NCBI GenBank assembly: GCA_964530445.1
Contig: CAZHBJ010000014.1
Location: 1 to 40,657 of the forward strand
Length of the DNA: 40,657 nt
Direction of reading: 5' to 3'
Origin: FEN-1297 sp964530445
GTDB lineage: Bacteria; Bacteroidota; Ignavibacteria; Ignavibacteriales; Ignavibacteriaceae
The notes beneath the pieces were generated by a model, which was not told the DNA's origin, ran no database searches, and saw only the letters and a program-made list of their open reading frames with translations. Positions 16,311 through 23,945 of this stretch are shown here, in pieces. Made by a program: the position numbers and the translations under genes. Each line of letters begins with the position of its first letter. Position 1 is the first letter of the stretch.

Positions 16311-16643
16311 TTATCTGCCGATACCGTCGAGATACTCTTTTCTCGATAGAAGAACGCTTTCATCTTCAACATGATCAGGATCGGGAACGCAGCAGTCGAC
16401 AGGACAAACCGCAGCACATTGAGGTTCGTCATGAAATCCCTTGCATTCCGTACATTTATCCGGCACAATATAGAAAAAGTCGCTTGAATAAAATCCGTCT
16501 GCACTAGAAGGTGCGGCATCATTTTGACCGTAAACTTTTCCTGCTAATTCCCAATCAACTCCACCCTCATAAATAGCAGTGTTTGGGCATTCAGGTTCAC
16601 ATGCACCGCAGTTAATACATTCTTCCGTTATTTTTATTGCCAT
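16311..16643 (-). CDS. 2[4Fe-4S] ferredoxin, paralogue of the downstream gene
   Basis: The same length (110 residues) and about three quarters identical to the ferredoxin at 15628-15960, with all cluster cysteines conserved (C9, C12, C15, C19; C64, C67, C76, C80) plus the C84-C85 pair. The inter-cluster insertion is kept but is the most divergent part. A tandem duplication is the simplest origin. The separate promoters and terminators suggest the two copies are regulated independently and may serve different partners. A 10-bp palindrome TTCCCGGGAA lies at 16683-16692, about 40 bases upstream of the ATG. Confidence 0.93.
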   Translation of the reverse strand: MAIKITEECINCGACEPECPNTAIYEGGVDWELAGKVYGQNDAAPSSADGFYSSDFFYIVPDKCTECKGFHDEPQCAAVCPVDCCVPDPDHVEDESVLLSRKEYLDGIGR

Positions 16644-16843
16644 TAATTTTTTCTCCTTTTTTCAATTTCAGACTTTCCCTTATTCCCGGGAAGATTAAAA
16701 ATAATATTTAAGTTGTTAGGATCCACCTATTAAAAATTAATTAATGGTGAGTATAATTTAAATTATAAAATATTTTTCGTGTGTAATTTTAATAAAACAA
16801 AAATAAAACATCAATATTCTTTTTTTATCTTGATATTAACTTT

Positions 16844-17557
16844 CTACCAGCTTCCGCTTGCACCACCGCCGCCAAAGCTGCCGCCGCCACCGGAAAATCC
16901 TCCGCCTCCAAAACTGCCCCCGCTGCTGAATCCGCCTCCGCTACCGAATCCTCCTCCCCAAAAAATAAATCCTCCGCTTCCTCTTCTTCCGCTTCTGATA
17001 AAAAACGAAATAATAAAAAATAAAATCATTAAAATTGTAAATATATGGGAAGGTGAATTCTTTCTTGAAGAAGCTCTTGTATTTACTTTATATTCTCCTT
17101 TGGTTGCCAGGATAATTGCGTTTATGCCGTCAGTTATACCTGCATAATAATCATCATTTCTAAAATGCGGTATAATTACATTACGAATTATCGAACTTGC
17201 CAGTGCATCCGGAAGCGCGCCTTCCAGGCCGTACCCAACTTCAATTCTAATTTTTCTGTCATTTTTTACAACCAGAAGTAAAACACCGTTATCGTTTTTC
17301 TTTGTTCCTATCTTATTTTTTATAGCTGTTTCATTTGCAAATTCTTCCAGCGGGTAATTATTTAATGTGGGTATTATTAAAACTACCAATTGATTGCTGG
17401 TTGTATCATCAAAAGTTCTTAAGCGGTAATCCAAATTACTTAGCTGCTGCGAAGTTAAAGTATTTGTATAATCATTAGCATAATTACTAAGGGCGGGCAG
17501 CTTAGGCTGAGCAAAGCTTACAGAGACGATTAATAAAAAAAAGTAAATATACTTCAT
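16844..17557 (-). CDS. TPM-domain (YgcG-like) membrane protein with glycine-rich tail
   Basis: An N-terminal signal peptide (MKYIYFFLLIVSVSFAQ) is followed by a TPM_phosphatase domain (about residues 25-150; YANDYTNTLTSQQLSNLD, RKIRIEVGYGLEGALPDALA). A membrane helix lies near residues 172-190. The C-terminal about 45 residues are almost entirely Gly, Ser and Phe (repeated GGGF and GGSFGGGG), a feature of YgcG proteins. It starts two bases after the lemA stop; the LemA-TPM pair is widely conserved. The biochemical role of the pair is not settled. Confidence 0.88.
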   Translation of the reverse strand: MKYIYFFLLIVSVSFAQPKLPALSNYANDYTNTLTSQQLSNLDYRLRTFDDTTSNQLVVLIIPTLNNYPLEEFANETAIKNKIGTKKNDNGVLLLVVKNDRKIRIEVGYGLEGALPDALASSIIRNVIIPHFRNDDYYAGITDGINAIILATKGEYKVNTRASSRKNSPSHIFTILMILFFIISFFIRSGRRGSGGFIFWGGGFGSGGGFSSGGSFGGGGFSGGGGSFGGGGASGSW

Positions 17558-17559
17558 TT

Positions 17560-18165
17560 TTAAAATTGAACTTTTGGAGGAGTTTCCGAACCTGCAGTTG
17601 CTTTAAAATATTGTTTATCTTTAAAATTAAATAAGCCTGCGAAGAAATTGTTAGGAAAACGTTTAATTGATGTATTATAAGATTGAACTGCTTCATTAAA
17701 TTTTCTTCTCTCAACGGCAATTCTATTCTCAGTACCTTCTAATTGCGCCTGAAGCTGTAAAAAGTTTTCATTTGCTTTTAAATCGGGATAATTTTCAACC
17801 GTTACAAGGAGTCTTGATAATGCCCCGCTTAGCTGCCCCTGAACAGATTGAAATTTTTGAAACGCTGCCGGATCGTCTAAAATGTCTTTTGTTACCGTCA
17901 TTTGGCTTACTTTGGATCTCGCTTCGGTTACATCGATTAAAACGCTTTTTTCAAAATTAGCATAACCTTTAACAGTGTTAACTAAATTCGGAATCAGATC
18001 AGCTCTTCTTTGATATTGATTCTCTACCTGGCTCCAGCTCTGATTTACATTTTCATTTAAGGTTACCAGATTATTATAAGCGCTTATTCCCCAGATTACA
18101 AGAATGGCTGCAATTAAAAGAACTCCCCCAGCAATTGAACAACCGACAATCATACCTTTCTTCAT
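17560..18165 (-). CDS. lemA: LemA family protein
   Basis: One N-terminal membrane helix (about residues 7-27) is followed by a coiled, four-helix LemA domain with the signature NVNQSWSQVENQYQRRADLIPNLV and later ENYPDLKANENFLQLQ. The 201 residues match the family. The gene has a strong AAGGAGG site before ATG 18165 and is the first of a two-gene unit with the TPM protein. LemA proteins are membrane-anchored with a cytoplasmic or periplasmic helical domain; their function is poorly defined. Confidence 0.95.
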   Translation of the reverse strand: MKKGMIVGCSIAGGVLLIAAILVIWGISAYNNLVTLNENVNQSWSQVENQYQRRADLIPNLVNTVKGYANFEKSVLIDVTEARSKVSQMTVTKDILDDPAAFQKFQSVQGQLSGALSRLLVTVENYPDLKANENFLQLQAQLEGTENRIAVERRKFNEAVQSYNTSIKRFPNNFFAGLFNFKDKQYFKATAGSETPPKVQF

Positions 18166-18334
18166 TAAACCTCCTTAGTGGTTGAAGTTTTTGTTGGAAG
18201 CGAGCTAATCTTTACTCCTGTTTATTTTAATTTTAAAATATAAACAAATTCGAAAATGAATATAACACTATTTATCAATTTTTACTTAAATTTTTCGATG
18301 AAACGGTATTTAAAATTTATCATTCTTTAATATT

Positions 18335-19168
18335 CTAAGGCTTAGTTCCCGAGTAATTATATTGAAGATATTTTAATGCTTTATTCGCGATTTTTAAGTT
18401 TTTTTCCTCCGCAAAGTTTTTGGAGTTCTGCAAATTTCCCGAATAAAATCTAAGCCAAAGAAAATTTGTTATCATAAGTCCGTCAAATATTCTATCGGCG
18501 ACAAATGCTTTTACGGCTAAATATCCCCAAAGCCCATTCCATGCTAATGATAATAATCCGCTTAAATAATTTCCGGTATAAAACTGACCAGATCCGGGAA
18601 TTAAATGAGAAATAATTTGTGCAAACAAAACAGAGTATTCTTCTTTGTCCACTTTTTCACAAAGTTTTTGCAAGGTTTCATTACTGTCGGTTAAAGCAAA
18701 AGCACCGGAAGCTTTTTGCCAGTCGTCCGCAAATATATATGCCCACCCTTTCCAATAATAAATTTCTTTCTTTTTATTTGAAAACTTTTTATCGCAATTA
18801 AGAGAATCTAAAAGTTGAAATGCCCTGTTGGTAGTTCTGCGGAGTATATTTACTCGAATAATATTAATTTTTGCAGTGAACAATTCATTATAATTTTCAG
18901 CATTAATTTCCGCTAATGTATAGTAATTAATGGCATTGGAAAATTTTGCCCCTGCTTTATATGCATTACCGATATATTGGTTAGCAGTAAAATTATATTT
19001 ACCTGAAGAATCAAAAAAAATCAATCTTTTAAATTCCGTTATACTGTCAAAATAATGTCCTTCATTATATATTTCTTTTGCATAGTTAAATTGACTTGCT
19101 AAAGCATCTTGCGGAAAAATCTCCTGGCGAACAGTAAAAAAAATCAAAATCAAATAAATATACTTCAT
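18335..19168 (-). CDS. Exported TPR-like protein with C-terminal membrane segment (paralogue A)
   Basis: A signal peptide (MKYIYLILIFFTVRQEIFPQ) precedes helical repeats resembling tetratricopeptides (about residues 30-165, with YYWKGWAYIFADDWQKASGAF). The C-terminal third carries HLIPGSGQFYTGNYLSGLLSL and hydrophobic stretches, the Pro-Gly-x-Gly-x-x-Tyr turn found in DUF5683/TM2-like membrane proteins. A GTG three bases upstream is possible; the ATG at 19168 is chosen. The upstream neighbour has the same architecture, so the two are paralogues. Function unknown; it is last of a row beginning with an acyl-CoA dehydrogenase and a YidD-like gene. Confidence 0.75.
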   Translation of the reverse strand: MKYIYLILIFFTVRQEIFPQDALASQFNYAKEIYNEGHYFDSITEFKRLIFFDSSGKYNFTANQYIGNAYKAGAKFSNAINYYTLAEINAENYNELFTAKINIIRVNILRRTTNRAFQLLDSLNCDKKFSNKKKEIYYWKGWAYIFADDWQKASGAFALTDSNETLQKLCEKVDKEEYSVLFAQIISHLIPGSGQFYTGNYLSGLLSLAWNGLWGYLAVKAFVADRIFDGLMITNFLWLRFYSGNLQNSKNFAEEKNLKIANKALKYLQYNYSGTKP

Positions 19169-19172
19169 CACT

Positions 19173-20042
19173 CTACTTGCAAAAATTAATTAAAGGTACA
19201 AAGTAATTATGTTCTTCTAAAAAATTTTTCAGATCATTAAAGAATTGAAATTTAATTTCCGCATTAAATATCTGTGCAGAAGCAGCCGAGCCGTATATAT
19301 TTCCGCCGTAAAAACCCGCGCCTAATGCAGAGAACAGCCATCCTCTAAAATTATGATTTGCATGAAAATCAGCGTAAGCCAGGTATCCGAGTATACCAAC
19401 GGTTACAAATGCAAAAATCCCATCCGAATATTTGTGTGTATAAACCTTACCCAGACCAGGTACAACGGTTGACAAGAGAGCAGCGGTTACTGGGCTTTTA
19501 TAAGGCGGATCGCTTTTCCAACTATAAAACTCACCAATTTTATTTTGCTCACCTTCAGGAAAAGTATTTAAAAATATTTTTTTCTGCGGTAAAGGATTAT
19601 CGGTAAACAGAAAAGAGAAGCTGTAAAGTTCGCGCGCTTTAAAAAAATATTTGTAATGTGAGTTTAAATTTAAATTCTCATATAAGTCTCTGTAAGTATC
19701 ATAATTTCCGGTTTGAAAATTAGCTTGTAAATATTCTAATCTTGATAGATTAAAGAAGACCGAGTTTTGGGAAATACTTAAAAATTTATTTGATGCATTT
19801 TCAAATTTTCCCATTGCCAAGTTTGCCAAACCGATTTTAAAAGATACGGTGTCATTAAATCTGTTCTGCAGGTATTTTTCATATTCAATCGAAGCTCTTA
19901 AATAATCATGCTGACAAAAAAGATAATCTCCAAACTTTTTAATATTTGTAGGAGAAAATAAATTCAGGCTTTGTGTTGAACGAACCTCTTGGGAAAAGGA
20001 ATTTGTACAAAAAATAATCAGTAAAAAAATGATTTTATTCAT
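19173..20042 (-). CDS. Exported TPR-like protein with C-terminal membrane segment (paralogue B)
   Basis: A signal peptide (MNKIIFLLIIFCTNSFSQ) leads into helical repeats (YLRASIEYEKYLQNRFNDTV, then LANLAMGKFENASNKFL). The C-terminal part includes LSTVVPGLGKVYTHKYSDGIF and a Gly/Ala-rich hydrophobic region (GAGFYGGNIYGSAASAQ). The Pro-Gly-x-Gly turn and the general layout match the protein encoded just downstream. Its start overlaps the YidD-like gene by eight bases, so the three form one translational unit. I do not recognise a named family with certainty. Confidence 0.75.
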   Translation of the reverse strand: MNKIIFLLIIFCTNSFSQEVRSTQSLNLFSPTNIKKFGDYLFCQHDYLRASIEYEKYLQNRFNDTVSFKIGLANLAMGKFENASNKFLSISQNSVFFNLSRLEYLQANFQTGNYDTYRDLYENLNLNSHYKYFFKARELYSFSFLFTDNPLPQKKIFLNTFPEGEQNKIGEFYSWKSDPPYKSPVTAALLSTVVPGLGKVYTHKYSDGIFAFVTVGILGYLAYADFHANHNFRGWLFSALGAGFYGGNIYGSAASAQIFNAEIKFQFFNDLKNFLEEHNYFVPLINFCK

Positions 20043-20508
20043 TCTTCACTACAACCGACGGAGGAATGTAATTTATGCTGTCTTTTTTTAACATATAAAG
20101 AGAGGGCGGATCGTAATAATGTCCGTTTTGCGCATAAGGATAATGATCGACTTTTCCGAAAATGTCCATATCCCTGGTAAATCTATCAAAAAACATTAGG
20201 GAACCTTGTATAATATTTGTTTTCTTTACAGAAAGTAAAAAGAAATGAGAACAAGTAGGGCTAAAAGAACAATTGTTTCCGTCAACATCCGAGATAAAAA
20301 ACCAGTACGCATTTAAAACGGATTTTAGTACAAACCGCTCCGGATTTTTTTCATTAAAAGAATAGTCCCTATGCTCAAATCTATCCGGCATTTGGTAAGA
20401 ATAATCAGCTTTTCCCCATTTGCTGTTTTCAATTTGAGCAAAAAGGTTTAATGAAATAAAAAGAATAATTAATAAAAAATATAAAAAAGCACTAAGTTTA
20501 TTTACCAT
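20035..20508 (-). CDS. YidD-like protein with signal peptide
   Basis: The core of the YidD (membrane protein insertion efficiency factor) family is recognisable: C80-SFSPTC86-SHFFLLSV, then a helix with DRFTRD and a final GHYYDPP close to the family's GYDPV. Unlike typical YidD of 70-90 residues it is 157 residues long and starts with a clear signal peptide (residues 1-24, ending LFAQ), so the Cys pair would be outside the cytoplasm. It is not next to rnpA or yidC but is followed by two exported TPR-like genes it overlaps by eight bases, and overlaps the upstream acyl-CoA dehydrogenase gene by eleven. A specialised role is likely; its nature is not known. Confidence 0.75.
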   Translation of the reverse strand: MVNKLSAFLYFLLIILFISLNLFAQIENSKWGKADYSYQMPDRFEHRDYSFNEKNPERFVLKSVLNAYWFFISDVDGNNCSFSPTCSHFFLLSVKKTNIIQGSLMFFDRFTRDMDIFGKVDHYPYAQNGHYYDPPSLYMLKKDSINYIPPSVVVKNE

Positions 20509-21643
20509 CCAATAATGCTCTGGAAATAACTATTTTTTGAATTTCGGAAGTACCTTCATAAATTTCGGTTATCTTGGCGTCCCGTAAATATCTTTCTACG
20601 AGATATTCTCTAACATACCCGTAACCGCCGTGTATTTGTATTGCATCCAATGCATTTTCAACAGCAATTTTGGAAGAATATAATTTTGCAATAGCAGCTT
20701 CTTTATAAAATCTCTTTCCTGCATCTTTTAAAGCGGCTGCCTTAAAAGTAAGCATTTTAGCAGCATCAACTTTAATTGCCATATCGGATAATTTAAACTG
20801 CACGGCCTGAAAACCGGAAATTGTCTGACCAAAAGCTTTTCTTTCTTTGGAATATTTTAACGCCGCATCAAGAGAAGCTTCCGCAATTCCTATTGCCTGG
20901 GCGGCAATTCCAATCCTGCCTCCGTTTAATGTATTCATTGCAAAATTAAAACCTTTGCCTTCTTCCCAGACTAAATTTTCCACAGGCACTTTGCAGTTCT
21001 CAAAAGTCAGCGAAGATGTATCCGAACTCCTAATACCCATTTTATCTTCTTTTTTTCCACAATCAAAACCAGGAGTACCTTTTTCAACCAGAATGGTTGA
21101 TATACCATGATGACCTTTTGATTTATCCGTAGTTGCCATAACCAAAACATAGTCAGAGGAATGTCCGTTTGTAATCCAGTTTTTCATTCCGTTTAGCACA
21201 TAAAAATTTCCGTCTTTATCGGCAGTTGTTTTTTGTTTGGTTGCATCACTGCCTGCTTCCGGTTCGGAAAGAGCAAATGCTCCTAACTTTTCTCCTTTCG
21301 CTAAAGGAATTAAATATTTTTGTTTTATAAAATCGGATCCGTATTCTTCTAAACCAAAACAGACCAGAGAATTATTAACGGACATAATAACACCTACGCT
21401 GGCATCCACTTTAGAAATTTCGATCATTGCCAGCACATAGCTTATAGTATCGAGTCCTGCACCTCCGTATTCCGGCGGAACCATCATACCCAAAAAGCCG
21501 AGTTCGCCTAATTTTTTTACTATGTCTTTAGGAAATTCCCCTTTGATGTCTCGCTCTACGGCCGAGGGTGCTATTTCGGCATTAGCAAACTCCCTTGCCG
21601 TGTCTCGTATCATTAATTGCTCTTCGGAAAGATCGAAATTCAT
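20498..21643 (-). CDS. Acyl-CoA dehydrogenase (short/medium-chain type)
   Basis: An FAD enzyme that introduces the alpha-beta double bond in acyl-CoA and passes electrons to ETF. The three-domain fold is complete in 381 residues: N-terminal helices, the middle FAD-contact segment GAFALSEPEAGSDAT and the C-terminal helical domain. The catalytic base is E363 in YEGTSEIQ, the position used by short/medium-chain members and bacterial butyryl-CoA dehydrogenases. It starts at ATG 21643 and is divergent from rlmN; a 12-bp inverted repeat lies about 60 bases upstream. No etfAB genes are in the window. Confidence 0.95.
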   Translation of the reverse strand: MNFDLSEEQLMIRDTAREFANAEIAPSAVERDIKGEFPKDIVKKLGELGFLGMMVPPEYGGAGLDTISYVLAMIEISKVDASVGVIMSVNNSLVCFGLEEYGSDFIKQKYLIPLAKGEKLGAFALSEPEAGSDATKQKTTADKDGNFYVLNGMKNWITNGHSSDYVLVMATTDKSKGHHGISTILVEKGTPGFDCGKKEDKMGIRSSDTSSLTFENCKVPVENLVWEEGKGFNFAMNTLNGGRIGIAAQAIGIAEASLDAALKYSKERKAFGQTISGFQAVQFKLSDMAIKVDAAKMLTFKAAALKDAGKRFYKEAAIAKLYSSKIAVENALDAIQIHGGYGYVREYLVERYLRDAKITEIYEGTSEIQKIVISRALLDGK

Positions 21644-21703
21644 ATTCTCCCTTCAAAAAAGTTTATAATTACTTTTAGTAAATTATTCTACCATTTGGCA
21701 GAC

Positions 21704-21733
21704 ATTGCTTTAAAATTTGTGTTTTAAAGCAAT
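21704..21733. promoter_or_regulatory. 12-bp perfect inverted repeat upstream of the acyl-CoA dehydrogenase
   Basis: ATTGCTTTAAAA and TTTTAAAGCAAT are exact complements around the six-base loop TTTGTG. The region is a divergent promoter, so a terminator is unlikely. The layout suits an operator for a dimeric repressor or an mRNA leader hairpin. The regulator is not identifiable. Confidence 0.5.
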
Positions 21734-21779
21734 TCTAGTTTGATTTAAGAAAAAATCAATTAGAAAATAAGGTAATAAT

Positions 21780-21824
21780 TTGTCTATATCAATGTTTTAT
21801 GTATATAAATTGCCTACATCACTG
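21780..21824 (+). repeat. Pair of 15-bp direct repeats upstream of rlmN
   Basis: TTGTCTATATCAATG (21780-21794) and TTGCCTACATCACTG (21810-21824) match at 12 of 15 positions, 30 bases apart, about three helical turns. They could be a pair of activator sites for rlmN or the divergent dehydrogenase gene, or chance in AT-rich DNA. Confidence 0.3.
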
Positions 21825-21873
21825 ACAAATATTTTTAATTTTTTAGAACCACTCTAATTCTTATATTTGTCCC

Positions 21874-22977
21874 ATGGAAAAGACAGTTTTAACATTGGAG
21901 AGAAATAAAAAGGTGGCTAATCATTCTTCCAAAGTAACTCAATTAAAAGGCTTAACGTTAGACGAATTAAAAAATTTCTTTACTAAAATCGGCAAGCCGA
22001 GATTTCGAGGCGAACAGTTATTTAACTGGATGTATAATCATCTCGCACTCGACTTTGACGACATGTCTAATATTCCCAAAGTTCTTCGTGCAGAACTAAG
22101 GGAACTTTCCAAGATAATGACATTAACACTTGTAGATACCGTTACTTCGGAAAATAACGGGACAAAAAAATATATTTTTGAAACCGAAGAAGGTAACAAA
22201 ATTGAGTCGGTTATAATACCGGAAGAAAAAAGAACAACGCTTTGCTTATCTACACAAGCAGGCTGCCCGCTGGATTGTAAGTTTTGTGCAACCGGACTGA
22301 TGGGCTACAAAAAGAATTTATCTCCGGGAGAAATTTTCGATCAATATATTTTGGCAGCTAAAGATTACGGTAAAGATAAAATTACAAATATAGTTTTTAT
22401 GGGTATGGGGGAACCGCTTTTGAATTATAATTCTACATTAAAAACATTGAAGATTTTCTCGGAAGAATTAACAACCGGAATTAGTTTAAAAAAGATTACA
22501 ATTTCAACTGCAGGAATTGCTCCTAAAATAAGAGAACTGGCAGATTCTAATATGAAAGTAAAATTAGCCCTATCGCTTCATTCCTGCTTCGATGAAGTAC
22601 GCGACAAGATAATGCCCATAAATATTAAATATAATTTAAAACAAAATATCGATGCCGTTAGGTATTACGCTAGAAGAACCGCTACAAGAATTACTTTTGA
22701 ATATGTAATGTTAAAAGATATAAATGACCGTGATGAAGATATAAGTGCTTTAGCCAGACTGTGTAGTGAAATCCCTTCAAAGATAAACGTTATACCGTTC
22801 AATTCTTTGCAGCATATGAATCCTGCAGGACTTTCTGCCGAATTGGAATCTTCACCAAAAGAACGTATCGATGATTTTGTACAAGAGCTTAGGGATAAAA
22901 ACATTACAGTAATGTTAAGGAATACACAGGGAGATGATATCGCCGCTGCTTGCGGACAATTAGCAATTAAATACTAA
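21874..22977 (+). CDS. rlmN: Dual-specificity RNA methyltransferase RlmN
   Basis: A radical-SAM enzyme that methylates C2 of A2503 in 23S rRNA and A37 in some tRNAs. The 4Fe-4S cysteines are C131, C135 and C138 (CPLDCKFCATG). The mechanism also needs two other cysteines: C124 in LCLSTQAG and C360 in AAACGQL occupy the positions of E. coli C118 and C355. MGMGEPLLNY and the LALSLHS strand are conserved. The 367 residues match the family. A TATATTTG box sits just four bases before the ATG, which resembles a Bacteroidota -7 element and would give a nearly leaderless message; this is tentative. Confidence 0.96.
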   Translation: MEKTVLTLERNKKVANHSSKVTQLKGLTLDELKNFFTKIGKPRFRGEQLFNWMYNHLALDFDDMSNIPKVLRAELRELSKIMTLTLVDTVTSENNGTKKYIFETEEGNKIESVIIPEEKRTTLCLSTQAGCPLDCKFCATGLMGYKKNLSPGEIFDQYILAAKDYGKDKITNIVFMGMGEPLLNYNSTLKTLKIFSEELTTGISLKKITISTAGIAPKIRELADSNMKVKLALSLHSCFDEVRDKIMPINIKYNLKQNIDAVRYYARRTATRITFEYVMLKDINDRDEDISALARLCSEIPSKINVIPFNSLQHMNPAGLSAELESSPKERIDDFVQELRDKNITVMLRNTQGDDIAAACGQLAIKY

Positions 22978-23002
22978 TAATCGAAATACATCCGCAACCT
23001 TC

Positions 23003-23554
23003 ATGAAAAAGCTGACCCACGAGGAAATAGCAGAAAACCGAAGTACGCTTGACACCCTTCATACCGTAAAAAAACTACCTGTTTATGTTGTACTAAACAG
23101 CATAAGAAGTAATTATAACGTCGGTTCTATTTTTAGAACTTCAGACGGGGCAATGATTGAGAAACTTTATTTATGCGGTTATACTCCTCATCCGCCTAAA
23201 AAGGAAATTTTAAAGACTGCATTAGGTTCAACCGAAAGCGTTTCATGGGAATATTTAAAAGATCCCAAAGAAATTATTCTGAAGATGAAAAAAGAAGGGA
23301 TAAAAGTTTGTGCGCTTGAATTGACGAATAAAAGCTTACCTTATTATAATCTTGATAAAAATGATTTCCCTTTATGTTTGATTGTAGGTAACGAAATTAC
23401 AGGTGTATCCCAGGAATTAATCGATCTATGCGATTTTTCAATTGAAATTCCCCAATACGGAATTAAGCAGTCTTTAAATGTAGCTGTAGCATATGGCATT
23501 TCTATATTTGAATTGAGAAAACTTTTTGATGAAGGCAATCCGGATATAAAGTAA
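23003..23554 (+). CDS. TrmH/SpoU-family RNA 2'-O-methyltransferase
   Basis: A SPOUT-fold methyltransferase of 183 residues. The three motifs are visible: NYNVGSIFRTSDGAMIEKL (motif 1), LIVGNEITGVSQELIDLC (motif 2) and IPQYGIKQSLNVAVAYGIS (motif 3), forming the knotted SAM-binding site. It lacks the N-terminal RNA-binding extension of RlmB and resembles short tRNA-type members. It begins 25 bases after rlmN on the same strand, so an rRNA/tRNA methyltransferase pair is likely. The exact target nucleotide is not readable. Confidence 0.9.
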   Translation: MKKLTHEEIAENRSTLDTLHTVKKLPVYVVLNSIRSNYNVGSIFRTSDGAMIEKLYLCGYTPHPPKKEILKTALGSTESVSWEYLKDPKEIILKMKKEGIKVCALELTNKSLPYYNLDKNDFPLCLIVGNEITGVSQELIDLCDFSIEIPQYGIKQSLNVAVAYGISIFELRKLFDEGNPDIK

Positions 23555-23945
23555 AATTATTTTACAAGATTTCTTTATTTAAATAGGGGGTTAAGACTAA
23601 TTATTTTTATCTCATATCTTGAATTTTTCTTCCCTCAATATTCCATGCTTACGCATTTTTATAAATATTGAACAAACTATTTGATTTTATTATAATTTAT
23701 GCGCTTTTTTTTGATTTTGCTAAAATAGACTATCAAAATATGATATCTCCTAAATTTTATGTTCATTGATTTATAGATTGGAAATATGCGGGATAAACTA
23801 TAAATTGCACAGCNNNNNNNNNNNNNNNNNNNNNNNNNNNNNNNNNNNNNNNNNNNNNNNNNNNNNNNNNNNNNNNNNNNNNNNNNNNNNNNNNNNNNNN
23901 NNNNNNNNNNNNNACTATAAACAATAATTTTAAGAGAAAGAAAAA
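23555..23945. other. Gene-free region containing the scaffold gap
   Basis: AT-rich sequence without a recognisable gene, interrupted by exactly 100 N at 23814-23913. The round number indicates a placeholder of unknown true length. The short frame that spans the gap on the minus strand is an artefact. Gene order across this point is not proven. Confidence 0.95.

Noticed and set aside
16779..17147. Proline-rich plus-strand reading frame of 122 codons
   Set aside because: It is the antisense of the glycine-rich tail of the TPM protein; the Pro runs are simply the complement of Gly codons.
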